From NCBI GenBank assembly GCA_003117195.1, contig BDSI01000018.1:410230-474229 (forward strand): a DNA stretch of 64,000 bases. The letters are read 5' to 3'. The notes under the pieces are model-generated. The model worked only from the letters and a program-made list of their open reading frames with translations. It had not been told where the DNA came from and did no database searches. Below, piece after piece: positions 1 through 13,379 of this stretch. Made by a program: the position numbers and the translations under genes. This stretch comes from Eudorina sp. 2006-703-Eu-15. Its lineage: Eukaryota; Chlorophyta; Chlorophyceae; Chlamydomonadales; Volvocaceae. Each line of letters opens with the position of its first letter. Position 1 is the first letter of the stretch.

Positions 1-1575
<1,575 letters not shown>

Positions 1576-1889
1576 GCTCGCACGACAGGCGGGGCTGCCC
1601 CCGGAGGGCGAGGGAGGCGAAGCGCGCGAACGAACCGGGCGGGGAACGACCATGAGTGGCGGCGGTGCCGGCCGGCCGGTGAGAGCGGCGGACCGAAGGA
1701 CGGCCTCTCTCTAGCAGCGGCCGTCCGCGCACTGCATGGCGTCCCCTTTTTTTGTCAGCGCCATGGCGCCATGGCGCCCCCCCGACACCCCCGCCCCCCC
1801 GCCCCCCACACACACATGTATGGGTGGTTCGGTTCGGGTGGGCTCCCCGCCAAACACACACGCATACTCAAGAAGGTGTCATGGGGCTG

Positions 1890-1919
1890 GGCGGTTAGGG
1901 CGGTTAGGGCGGTTAGGGC
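1890..1919 (+). repeat. GGCGGTTAG nonamer repeat
   Basis: About three tandem copies of GGCGGTTAG. The units contain TTAGGG, but the spacing (nonamers with GCGG) is not that of a telomere array. A related GGCGGTTTG block lies at 2846-2884. Confidence 0.8.
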
Positions 1920-2649
1920 TGGTTTCCCACTGACCACACATACCCACACGGCCATCTCTGGCATCACCGGGCTTTTACCCATGTCACGCACTCCTGCTCT
2001 GCTCTGCCTACAAACCCGCATACACCCGGGGGCGCCCGCGCAGCGTCCCCAACCCTCCCTCGGCATTCACTGCCCTGACATGACGGCCCTGCTCCGTGCG
2101 AAGAACCTGCTCCGTGCGAGGAACCGCCAGCGCCCTGTCCGTCCGTCCGTCCGTCCGCATGCGGGCGCGGCGGCTACGTCCCGCAGCACGCCCCGACGGC
2201 AGCAAGGTGACGGACGTCCCGACTTCAGCGGACAGGACATGCGTACCGCCGCGGACTCGGGTCCACCTTACTTGCAACGGGTACTGCTACGCGTGCCGGC
2301 TGCCCAGGAAGCGATGCGCGGACCCCTGCCGTATAGTACCATGCACGGGTACACGATGTGTATCGACCGGACGTCGGTCGTCCGAGGGATACCCCCGGCG
2401 ATGAAGGAAGCCGGGCAGGCATGTCCCACGCAGCGGCTGCTCGCGGCGACTGTCATCGCACGCATCCACCTCGCACTCCGCACCTCGCTCCAATGCCCGA
2501 CGGCCGGCACCGTGCCGGGGTGCGGGGATGCCCGACACCCGCCGCCCCTCCGCCCGCACAAATTCGATGCCCCGCCGCGCCGAGAACCCCCGTGCGTTCC
2601 CCCCCTGACCGGCCCTGACTTCGTCACATCTCACGAGGACCCGCTCAGA

Positions 2650-2800
2650 TCACACACACGCAAAAAAGTACACACACGCAAACAAGCACACACACGCAAA
2701 CAAGCACACACACGCAAACAAGCACACACGCAAACAAGCACACACACGCAAACAAGCACACACGCAGACAGGCGCACACACGCAAACACGCCCGTCTCGC
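2650..2800 (+). repeat. CACACACGCAAACAAG-type minisatellite
   Basis: Imperfect tandem units of 12-16 nt built from ACACACGCAAACAAGC. No coding sense is apparent. Confidence 0.85.
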
Positions 2801-2845
2801 GGCTCTGGCCTCCCGCGGGTTCCTCTCTTCAACCAACCGCACACA

Positions 2846-2884
2846 CAGCGGTTGGGCGGTTTGGGCGGTTTGGGCGGTTTGGGC
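2846..2884 (+). repeat. GGCGGTTTG nonamer repeat
   Basis: Four tandem copies of a nonamer differing by one base from the block at 1890-1919. Confidence 0.8.
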
Positions 2885-4886
2885 GGGTTTATCATTAAAC
2901 ACAGCAGCCAAGTAGCTGCCGGTAGCTGCTCTATTCCGCGCTCCCCCTCCGCGTCCCTCGATGCGCGACGCTGTCACACCCCAGCACGTTAAGCGGCAGG
3001 TGCGGGGCTTGTGTTTGTACGGTGCATGACCGATCCTCCGTTCCTCCCTCCCTCAGAGAAGCAATGTGGAAAGTGCCGCCGCCACCACATAAGTCCCCAC
3101 CAGCAATTTGCCTCCGCTTTCCCCCCTAGACCACATGACCCAACGGTGACCACATGCGTTGAACCAATACACGGAACAGCTGCCTGGCCATTGCCTTGCA
3201 AACAGCACCCAAAGTTTTAACGAGCCCCACCGCCACATGCCATTTATAAATCGCTTGGACCCATTTCCTGCATCCAGACAACCGCTGACTCCGTCCGTCA
3301 AGGCGGGCTCAACAAACCGTCTGTAACCTAGCAGCTTGCTCTATGCCGTACGTGTACGAAGCTGCGGGTCGCCGCAAGTGTTGCCCATCCATTCATCCAT
3401 TAATTACTCCATCCATTAATCCATCGGTGCCAGGCCAGGCCAGGCCAGGCCAGGTCCTACCGGGCAGGGCCCACGTCAGGCCCTCGCGAGCCCTCCCTCC
3501 GCCCGTATTCCAAAGCAAGCCCCACTGCAGAGCACCCTCATCGGCCCCCTGCCCTGCGCGCGCAATCCCCGGACCCGGAGACGCCACCCACCGCCCTCTC
3601 ATACCCACTCCCGCCCACACACAAAGTGGACCCTCTCGTCGTCAGCTGGCAGCTCCCGTCCCCTGACCAGCAGCCCAACCGGAGCCAGTGGACCGTGGGT
3701 GCGCACTCACAATCAAATCAAACACACACATATGTATGTATGCTGGTAACTGGTTTGAGTGGGGCGGGTTTCCCGCTACACACACATACACACGTAATAG
3801 CAGGGCATGCCATGTTGTTGTTCTGGACCGCCCCAGGGCTCCAGCAGCCCCGCGAGGCGGTCACCCAGAGCAGCCAGCCGCGCGAGGGCTGCCGCCCCGC
3901 CGTGGTAGGTCGGCCCACATCGCGGGCGACGGCAGCAGCCCCGCCCGCGACCTCGTTTGGCCTTCCCTGGAGGTGAATACCCCCGTGGGTACCGGTCACC
4001 TCCACGACGCTAACTGCCGAAGGGAAGGGAAGCCAGTGCAGGCGAGGGCGCGCGATAACCCCCGGCACCTCTGGCACCTCCGCCCTCCTACCTCCACCCT
4101 CCTACCTCCGCTCTGATCTTTGGCCACCGACGCCCCTCCCTGCGCCCTTCAACGCACCCCTCACCACACCGCCCCGCCACGTACGACAGACGCGGCCGAG
4201 CGACGTCGGTCGCGACCCATGGGTCCGTCCGTCGCTTTGCGCGCGGACACGCTCACCCATCGCTTCCCCTCCTTCGTGCCTCACCAGCCCCAGCAGTCTT
4301 GATCAGCATGCCCCCATTCCGCCCGCCATCATGTCATCCCCCACCAGCAGCAGCCAGCACCACCCCACCACGAACCCACCCAGCCGAGCTGGTCCGACCG
4401 CCCTGCTATCACCAAAGCATACACAGTCACCCATTCTTTTCTTTCCCTTCCCCCGACCATCCTTTCATACATTGTTACCACCAACCTGCACCGCACCGAC
4501 ACCGCGTACGTGCCAGCAAGTGTGTGCGTGCGTGTGCGTGTGTTTGTGGACCAATCAGTGATGAGAATCAATTGTATCCGTTTGTGCATGCATTTTTTCA
4601 TTGCGTACCCATGCCTGAGCCCCAAGCGCGCGTGAGCGCAACCTACCAATCCTTCAGTGACATCCTCCAACTGCCGACCGGGACCAACTAACGTCCAGGT
4701 AGCCGCAAGCGCCGCCCCCGCGCTCCCCTCCTTCCGCCCCCCATCCGCCTGCTGTCGCTGTCTGGGTTCTTCGATTCACACCTGTTTTGTCGTAGATCTC
4801 TGCCGTACCTCTCAGACAGACAGTCTCACAAGATCCACACACGTGCGCGGATGACGCCAATCGCGGATGACTCCAGAGGCCTCCCT

Positions 4887-5005
4887 CACAACACAACACA
4901 ACACAACACAACACAACACAACACAACACAACACAACACAACACAACACAACACAACACAACACAACACAACACAACGCAACACAACACAACACAACACA
5001 ACACA
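4887..5005 (+). repeat. AACAC pentanucleotide array
   Basis: About 23 tandem AACAC units with one substitution (AACGC) near 4976. It lies in DNA with no recognised gene, about 600 nt beyond the resolved part of the minus-strand gene at 5601-7393. Confidence 0.95.
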
Positions 5006-5600
5006 GGCAGGCAGGTAGGCGCGCGGGTAGAGACGCGGCACGGTGGGGGCACTGCGCCGCGAAGACCCGCGAAACGCGAGATCGTGCCGGAAGTGCCGTT
5101 AGGCCTGTCAAGAGTCGATTCCTGCCCTCCTTGCCCCTCTTGCCCCCTTTGCCCCTCTTTCCCCCCTTGCCCAGGTAGGCCCCTCGACTGGCAACCGGCG
5201 CCCTGGGATGTGTGAGCACAACCGAACAAGATCCCGCCAACCTGCAACCTCAAATCCAACACACCGCCACCTGCGACCTGCCCGGCGGCTGTCTCCGCGG
5301 GCCGCGGCCCATCCCTGCCCCCCTGCCCCCCTGTCCGCTGTGCGCTCTCTCATTCAGAGGTCTGCCGGCGGCTGCAAGAGCGCTTCCTGACTTGCGCATT
5401 CTGCCCATCCACGTTGGCAATTCCGTGCTGCTCAGTCGCATCGGTCCACGGGGGGGTGGGGGGGGCGCAAAGGCTATCACAGCTGGAATGACCTCGACGG
5501 CGGCGGCGGCGACGGCGACGACGGCGGCGACGGCGGCGGTGACGACGACTGCTGCCCAGCGGGGCACGCCGCAGGGGCATCCGCGGCGGCCCCACGCCAC

Positions 5601-7393
5601 CTGCGCCGCAGTACGGCCGCACTGACACCTAGAGTCCGTGCGGCGTCGGCCAGAGACAGACTCCTCGGAGCCGCCAATGCTGGGCCCAGATCCGCGGCGT
5701 CCGCCCCCCTTGGCCACTTGGCCGGTCTACCCCGGTCGAGCTCAGCGTGCTCGGCTGACCGCCGGGATGTCGAATCCGCCTCCTCGTCCGCCGCCTCCGC
5801 CGCCGCCGCCACCCATGCCGCCACCGTCCCCGCCGCGCCGTTGCCGCGAACACCCCGGGACACACCGACAGCCGTGTCGACCGAAGTCGGGATACGTGCA
5901 GGGGCAGCGGTGACCGCGGTGTCATGTGCTACCGCGGCGGCGGCGGGGGTAGCAGTTGCGCCCTCGGCGGCCGCAGCCGTCAGACACCGCCGCGGCATCG
6001 GGGTTGTGTTGCCACCGCCCGCTGCAGTGGCCTGGCCACATATGCTTGCGCCCAAGCTGCTGGGTGTCGACGCTTCCGCTTTCGCTTCCGCCGCCGTCGC
6101 CGCCGTCGAAAAGCCATTGCCCGCACTATCGCCGTCAGCACCACTGCGCGCGGCGAAAGCCGCTGAGGCAGGAGCCGCACCTACGCCCGCCGGGAACATG
6201 CCAGCAGCAGCAGAAGTGACCAACGGCCCCGCCACCACTGCAGCTGCTGCCGCTGCGGCCCCGGGCAGATCCGCAGCAGCCGCCGGCCCTGCTGCCGGGC
6301 CCCCCTCCAGGGCATCCAGGGCACCCAGGGTCGCAGCCATCGCCCCATCAAGATTGGCTTCAGCAGTGGAAGCAGCAGCAGTAGAAGCAGCAGCAGTAGA
6401 AGCAGTAGCAGTAGTAGCAGCAGCAGCAGCAGGAGCAGCAGCAGGAGCAGCAGCAGGAGCAGCAGCAGGAGCAGCAGCAGAGGGTGCAGCGGCCTCGAAC
6501 TCGCGGCGGTTCTCTTCCGCTACCTCGGTACCATCATCAGCGCTCTCGAACATAGGCATTGACAGTTTTCGGAGCCCGCGGTACAGATTGTCCGGCATGG
6601 GGCCCTCCGTGGGGTCCTGCAGGGCTGAGGCGCCCAAGCGCCGCTCCGCGTCCTCCTCCAGCAGCCCCGCCAGCGCGATCCCCGGCAGACTGGATGGCCA
6701 CTGAAATACCAGGGGGAAGTCCGACACGGGCGGGGCCGCCGTCGCGGCGGCAATCTCAGTCGCCGCCGCTACTGCCGCCGCCGCTGCCGCCGCCGCTGAT
6801 CTCGTGGCCGCGGCGGTGGCTGCAGGCGCGCAGAAAGGGATTGACGGGAAGCCCACAGGAGGCAGATCGGCGCCCAGGCTCGCCGCGTCCGCGATGGCTG
6901 TGAACATGTCCAGTGGACTAAGTAATTCGCCGGGACCGGGTGCCGAGGGCGCGTCTGCGGTTTTCGCGGACGCGCCGGAGGCTGGCTGGCTGCTGGTGGC
7001 GTAGTCCCCAAAGGGGGGTGAGGGTACAGCGAATCTGCGGCTGATGGCCTGATTAGGCAACCCACTGGACGGCCCAGCGAGATCGGACGCAGCGAGGGGG
7101 CTAGCTGGCCGCTGTGGCCGTTTCTGGGTGGCCGCTGAAGGAGCGTATTGGTCGGTTGCAGCGCTGTAAGGTGAAGGCGCGGCCAAGCCCTGTGCATTAC
7201 AATCGGAACTCGGTGGGGCACGTCCGCCACGGCGGCCAGCAGCCTGGGCGGGCTGAATGCACAATATTGTTTCCCCTACAGCATCATCACACGCAGAAAG
7301 GCCGGAGGCTGTGCTCTTGCTCTCCTGACGTACTGAACTGGAAACTGCACGCCGGCCTTCTCGCAATTCGCCGAAGCTCTGATCTGGTTCCAT
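5601..7393 (-). CDS. Low-complexity protein with N-terminal half of an RWP-RK-like domain
   Basis: A minus-strand frame starts at the ATG complementary to 7391-7393, the first ATG after an in-frame stop. The first 597 residues are Ala/Ser/Pro rich, with an acidic patch (LLEEDAERRLG) and the segment SDFPLVFQWPSSLPGIA. Residues about 576-597 (SLSLADAARTLGVSAAVLRR) match the first half of an RWP-RK domain and the equivalent part of the gene at 15952-18904 (LPVADAARVLGISATELKRR). The frame reaches a possible splice donor (CGCAG^GTGGCG at 5601/5600) exactly where the RWPxRK half should follow. Read through, it ends at 5477 after a Ser/Pro tail. I could not find a downstream exon restoring RWPxRK. 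RWP-RK proteins are plant and algal DNA-binding factors involved in nitrogen response and gamete functions; that role is inferred for this one. It may be intact with a distant 3' exon, or truncated. Confidence 0.6.
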
Positions 7394-8830
7394 GCCAATG
7401 GTTAAGAGCCCACAGCGTCAAGAACGTTGAGCCGGTTGAAACGTTGATACGGTCGAGCGGACTGTGGAAAGCTGCCCAGGTCACGTTATCTACCTGCAAT
7501 GGTAAAGAGCATATCAAGACGTTGTTGTGAGAATTTGTCTCCTGGCATTTGGAAACGAAATGGCCAAGCATCCCGACGCGCTGTGCGCACTTTTGCATGT
7601 TCCCGCGCGCCTATGATGCGGACTATCAAGCCATTTTATTTACGCAGTCATGCGAGAATGATAGAAGAAATGACGGATTGAAAACCTATCCGCAGGGGCG
7701 CACTGCCCGCAAGGGCATACGTCACGTAACACGTGCGCAATATCAGATGGCCCCTTAACTGACCTTACAGCATCATCCAAGCTTACATCACGATGAACAT
7801 CGAATGGGCAATATGCAGGCTGAAACTAAATCCAGGAGGGTGCACGGCTTTGTTAGGCGATGCCACAATATTCCGCTTTGTGACCGTTCGATTTACCAAA
7901 GGTCATGAGATCCTGAAGATATTAAGCAGAGCAGCGCTGAATAAACTTGTCTATTTGTCATTGTCATTGTCCAGGAGAACGACTATTGGTTACGGCAGTT
8001 GGCAAAATTATGCATGATGGCAATTACAATAGGAATTTCTCTGCCTTTTCGTCTTTTTACCACCTATGTGAAAGTGCTGCCGAATTAAAGGCGCATGCTG
8101 GGACCTGCGCGCATGTGCGTTCTTTTCGGCGTGCGAATCACAGCAAATCGCGCAAAATTTGCAATATTTTTACACTTGCTAGAACATATAACATCCTACC
8201 TGCCAAGGCTGTCAGTCATGTACGTCCTGCCAATCGATGCAGCATGGCAGAAAATGCATTATCCTTATGTAAATTTGTTTGAGCGGGCGCCATATTAATG
8301 AGAAAGCCTGAGACATGTTGACGACTGAATTGAAGCGGCTTGATCAGCACCTTGTCAAGATGTCAACGGGATGGACGACCCGAACCGTATAACACCTGCC
8401 TAGACCCTCCCAGATGAACGTACTGTCATGGACCGTATCACTGGAAAACTCTTGTGCGCTAACATTTTGCTTACAATATATTACTTGCATTTATTTGCTC
8501 GCTGGCGCAGCGCGTACGTCACACGGCGTCACGGAGCTCACAACATGGTCGGCAGCTTTGTGGCTGCCAACACCGTGTACATGCCTTGTTTTATTAATCG
8601 ATATTGATAACTATTCATGCTGCTTAGGATAGACGTTCTGCCGGATCAGTGCGTGAAAACCTAGCTACCCACCCCGTTCCCACATGATAACGTGTTTTAC
8701 CATAGGTTTGGTCCCTTATCCGCGAATGGCCAACGGATCCCAACCTGCCGCTAATCTTCTCACAACCCACTCATAAGCAGCCACGTGCGTATGCTTCGTG
8801 TACACCCCGTCGTTTCTGACGGTTACATTA
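7394..8830. other. AT-rich 5' flank of the 5601-7393 gene
   Basis: Directly upstream of the start at 7393 the base composition becomes clearly more AT-rich than the surrounding DNA, with TTATTTACG and AATATTTTT-like runs. No open frame of credible composition is present. It probably holds the promoter and 5' UTR, but no specific element can be assigned. Confidence 0.45.
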
Positions 8831-10248
8831 CATTACATTACAGCCCCAGCCGCCCAGCGACGGATGCTGTATGTTCGTGCGCACTCCAGCAGCCTCCTGC
8901 TGGTGCGCGGTTGCACTCCCCAGAATCACTTATTCACCACCCGGCCGTCGGCATGCCCTCCGTTCCGAGCGCACCTGGATGGCACACCCGCCAAGCCGCC
9001 ATGCCGCCCCGGGTGCCCCGCGCTCTGAAAGGCCGTACGTACGTGGTCTATCCACATGATCCCTTGCTCATGTGCGGGACCCGGAGCCCCAGACCCCCCT
9101 TCGAATCCCAGGGCGTTCAAACATTGTTGCCATGGCTAGACCCGCACGCGGTGACTAGCTGTAGCTGATCCTGTGTACGGCTCTAGGCTCTACAGCCTGT
9201 ACGGCATCGTTCTCTGTGGATGTGACCACCGACCAGCGAATGCTACCGTAGGCTTACTTGCCCTCACGGTGTTGGCGCTAGGGTACGGCGTGTCCGTGCG
9301 CCTGCCGTCCACTGTGGCTGCGCTAAAAAGGCGTGGCCTTGTTGCCCACCTACGTCTCGGTCGGCGGGGCCCCGCTGGGGGCTTCTCTCTCCGGCTAGGG
9401 GGAAAGCCAGATGGCAGATCGCGTTGCGGGGTCCGCTGTGACGCCCCTCGACTCCTTCACTCAGATCGGTGAAAAGAAGGGCTGTACCGGTTGCACCGGT
9501 TCGCTGACGCTTCTAGTGTTACAGATCAGATAGAAGGGGCCCCTCCCCGCCACGCACTCTCAAGTTTGTACGGCATGCAACGGGGTACTGTCGTACTGTC
9601 CCTCGCCATTCAGACGTGCTGGTCGTGTCAAGGTACACGAGCGCCATGGCATGCTGCCTATACGCGGGTCGATGCTTGGGCAGTGCAGAGGTCCCCGATG
9701 AACCGCTCCTTCCTTCCCCCCAGATCACGTGGAAAATGCCTCCACCTCTCGTCGTGCGTCCCCATCTCTTAAACAAACAACCACTTAAATGCGGTCTCTG
9801 CCAACACTTCAATTCAGGGCCCAGGAGGACGGGACAAATTCCCCCTCAATCCCCGGGTATGGCCTATGACTTGACACTGACTGACGCACCGACCTACCCA
9901 TACCCACCTACGGCAAACATGGCAGTACGAATGAAACACAGGCACGCGACAGCCACAGCGTCGGCGCACAGCAAGCACGCAACGCGTCCCTGACCGCGCG
10001 TGCCAACTCAGCAATCCAGCACGCATACACACAAGTTTTTTTCTACACACACACACACACGCACGCTGGTACTACCGAGCATAGAATCGAATCGACCGTC
10101 TGTAGTCCTCAGTGGGGCGCCGGGGCCCCCCTAGGGTGCCCTAAAGCCTCATCGCCTCGGGACAATACCGTACGGCGTCCAGCATGCTCAGTTGGGGCCC
10201 TAATTATTAGCAGTAATAGGGATCATCAGCCCCTCGAGAGCTCTCCGG

Positions 10249-10279
<31 letters not shown>

Positions 10280-11929
10280 GCCAACCAGCCCGCGGGCCAC
10301 ACGTCACGCCGCCCGACCGCGACCGAGGCCGGCAGCCCAAGTCCCCAAAGCCAGCACTGCGTGCAAGGACGTCCGCAGCGCGTTTCAGCATACCGGCGCA
10401 GCATACCTACCGCGCCAACGTTCCCTTGGAATCCGTCACCGCTCGAGCCCGACGGACTGGCGACCTTGCAAGAACGCGTTGCGCCCACCTAATTACATCA
10501 ATGGTCATCACCGGGAGCCACTAGAAGAGCCACTTAGGCGCGGCACGAGTCGGAGACGGCGGAAGGTTTTCCCGGAGCCAATACCCGGCTTGCCGCGTCC
10601 TGCACCAGGCGCCGCACGACGGCGGCACCCAGACGTGGCTCGTTAGCGACGCCGCGTCGGGCAGGGTCGAGCTTCCCACCGGCCCGCGTCGCGCCGCTCG
10701 TTCGCTACATTGTTCAACGCCAGCTCTATCTGCCAGCCAAACACTGCCGGCAGGCAACTAAGAACGCTTTGCCGCCCTAGGCATCCACCAAGGACACAAC
10801 GAACACCGCGCGATGCCGAAACAAACTACGGAACGGTGTCGGGGCTGCGAATCGACCCCGGGTGTAAGAATTGACTAAATGTCAGCAAAAGCTCATTTTC
10901 TCGCACAAGCAGGCCCCAAGCATGTCTGCACAGGAAAAATCTTTTATCTCATTAGAGGGTGGGACCGCTGGCCTGCAGCCAATCAATCAGGACTGTCGTC
11001 ACCCGTCAGCCGCCGCCGCCGCCGCCGCCGCCACCCCTTGGGACGGGCAGGCGCGTAACTCAATTTGTGCGGCACGCTCTCCGCCGCCGCCGCGCACGTG
11101 GGTCAGCCACACTGCCGCACAGCTTCAGTCCCGCTGCGCCAGTTGTTCACCCGTGCTCCGGCTGCCCGGTCGCCTTAGACCGTAAACCCACAAAGCTGGA
11201 GAAGCACCGCGAGATCGCACTCCATTTCGACCCAGCCGCTGTCAAACCCCGGAAGGAAAAGAGGAGCAACGAAACGATTCCGCGCAACCACCGTTCCTTG
11301 CTAGCCGACTGACATCTAGCTTCCCCGTACGATCGTAATGCGGTTCGGTTGAATCGCACCACGCAAGATGCCATGGAGCTGGGCGAAGTCACCAGCAGGC
11401 ACCCGCCCTAACGCGCCAATAGCAGCACGCACACCGGGCGCGGCCTATCGTACTTTATATGGGAACGCAGTGGAGACACGCACGACCCGACCAGACATGT
11501 ACGTACGACACGCAGTAAACAAGACAGACATGCAGACGGACAGACACTTCGACGATCGCTCTTCGTTCAATCCCGACCTCACCACCGTGCCAAGTTCAAC
11601 GCAGTCCTTTTCTGGTGCCAGTACTGATGCCAGTGTATGTGTGCGCCGCAACACGCAACGCAACCCATCATCCAGGAGGCCCCGCCCCGCCAGCGAACCG
11701 CACCGCACCGCACTGCACTGCACCGCACCGCACTGCACTGCACTGCACTGCACTGCACGCCCGCGCGCCACGGAAGCAAGCACAGCAAGCACCAAAACCC
11801 CGCCGCCGCCGCCGCCGCCGCCGCCGCTCAATCGTTACCTCCAGCCGCCCATCCCAACCGAAACAACACCTCCGCCGTCCGCCTCGTCCGACCCACGGGT
11901 CAGTAGTACACCTGACACACGCCCTTCTT
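8831..11929. other. Intergenic sequence
   Basis: No gene was recognised. A fragment at 9425-9445 (GGGGTCCGCTGTGACG) resembles the repeated motif of the retrotransposon-like region at 21.6-22.4 kb. Short GCC runs occur at 10251-10280 and 11009-11032, and mixed CACTG/CACCG repeats at 11700-11757. Confidence 0.5.
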
Positions 11930-12015
11930 GCCCGCAAAGGCATGGAGGAGAGTGTTTCCGTCTTTTCGTTAGGGCTGGGTTAGCAGCCCGTGGCCAGCGC
12001 CAGGCTTGGTCAGAT
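11930..12015 (+). repeat. Dispersed repeat, copy 1 (second copy at 49689-49772)
   Basis: This segment and 49689-49772 share a closely similar stretch containing GTTAGGGCTGGGTTAGCAGC, then TGGCCAGCG and GGTCAGAT. Each copy is followed within about 40 nt by a CA tract. It does not look coding. It is probably a short interspersed or miniature element; its class is unknown. Confidence 0.8.
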
Positions 12016-12063
12016 GCGCAAGAGACACACACACACATACATATACACGGGGGGTCTCTTCTC

Positions 12064-12185
<122 letters not shown>

Positions 12186-12411
12186 ATGGGCAAGAGCAAA
12201 GCTACACATGAGCCCTCTGCAAATGCACCCACCACCAGGAGTCGATGGACCTGCCCGGCCCTGCCATGCCGCGGGTGGAAGCGAGCCCGTTGGAGCCGGC
12301 ACTGCATCTGCATCTGCCTCTGCGGTCAACAAACACCACGCGACTCGGTACTGCTAACCAGCCGAAGGAGGGAGGTATGCGAGGGGGCCGCCCATTTGCC
12401 GGACCGAAACT

Positions 12412-12585
<174 letters not shown>

Positions 12586-12694
12586 CAACCAGTTTGACAG
12601 CTAAGCTAACGAATGGAAAGCACAAATTAGCATGCAATACATCACGATACACACTAAACATGCGCACCAGCTCCGAGCGCACACACGACACGGG

Positions 12695-12713
12695 GGGTTG
12701 CAATTCTAAACAC
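12695..12713 (-). repeat. Single reverse copy of the TTTAGAATTGCAACCC motif
   Basis: The reverse complement of TTTAGAATTGCAACCC flanked by GTG. It is the same core that forms the 34-unit array at 40566-41381 and occurs singly near 35443, 36857 and 48269. Confidence 0.85.
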
Positions 12714-13326
12714 CCGACACAAACCCCCCGGCGCCCACACGACGACGACGAGCACGTTGAGGGAAACCTAAATCTACAGCCGGCGGCGGGCATGGAGCGC
12801 AACCTGCCCCGCCCCCCGCGCAAACCTTCACCGCCCTCCGCCGCAACGCGCGGCTCCGCTGCGTCCCACTGGTGCGTTCAGCGAACAAGCCCGCGCGGCG
12901 CAACCCACCGACTGGTGTCGTGGGGTGTGTGTGTCCTAATGTAACATCTGAAGCCTATAAAGGAGATGAGATGGATTGATTGATGAATAAAGGTGGAGGG
13001 GGAGCAAAAGGGTTGTGGGCGGGACCGGTAATGAAGGTGTAAGCCCCTTTCCTGCCAACAGCGGCATCCAGGAACGGCAACGTGTTGGGTGAAACCAACA
13101 CGCAGACACAGCGCGCGCGCATCGACAGCGCACGTGCACGACACGGAAGCACGACACGCAGCGCCTAGTTCGAACCATCACAGAAAGAAAGGCCCCCTTG
13201 CCTCGCCGAATCCACAGCACCGACCAGGGCCGCAACGGAGCCCACCGGCCGGCGCTCCGCCGTCGCTGGACGTCCCGACGGGCGGCCAGCTGGTCCTGTG
13301 TCCGCCCCCGCTGCGCTGACAGCTTG

Positions 13327-13379
<53 letters not shown>

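Noticed and set aside
1890..1919. TTAGGG-containing repeat as interstitial telomere
   Set aside because: The unit is a GGCGGTTAG nonamer, not the TTTTAGGG repeat of these algae, and a variant block nearby lacks TTAGGG altogether.
4100..4145. RWPKIR on the minus strand as the missing RWP-RK half of the left gene
   Set aside because: Joining it to 5601 gives a domain about three residues too short, the acceptor lacks a pyrimidine tract, and RK is absent. Treated as chance.
5718..6704. A long Ala-rich forward frame opposite the left RWP-RK-like gene
   Set aside because: It is the antisense shadow of an Ala/Ser-rich coding region; the minus strand has the better start and a recognisable domain.
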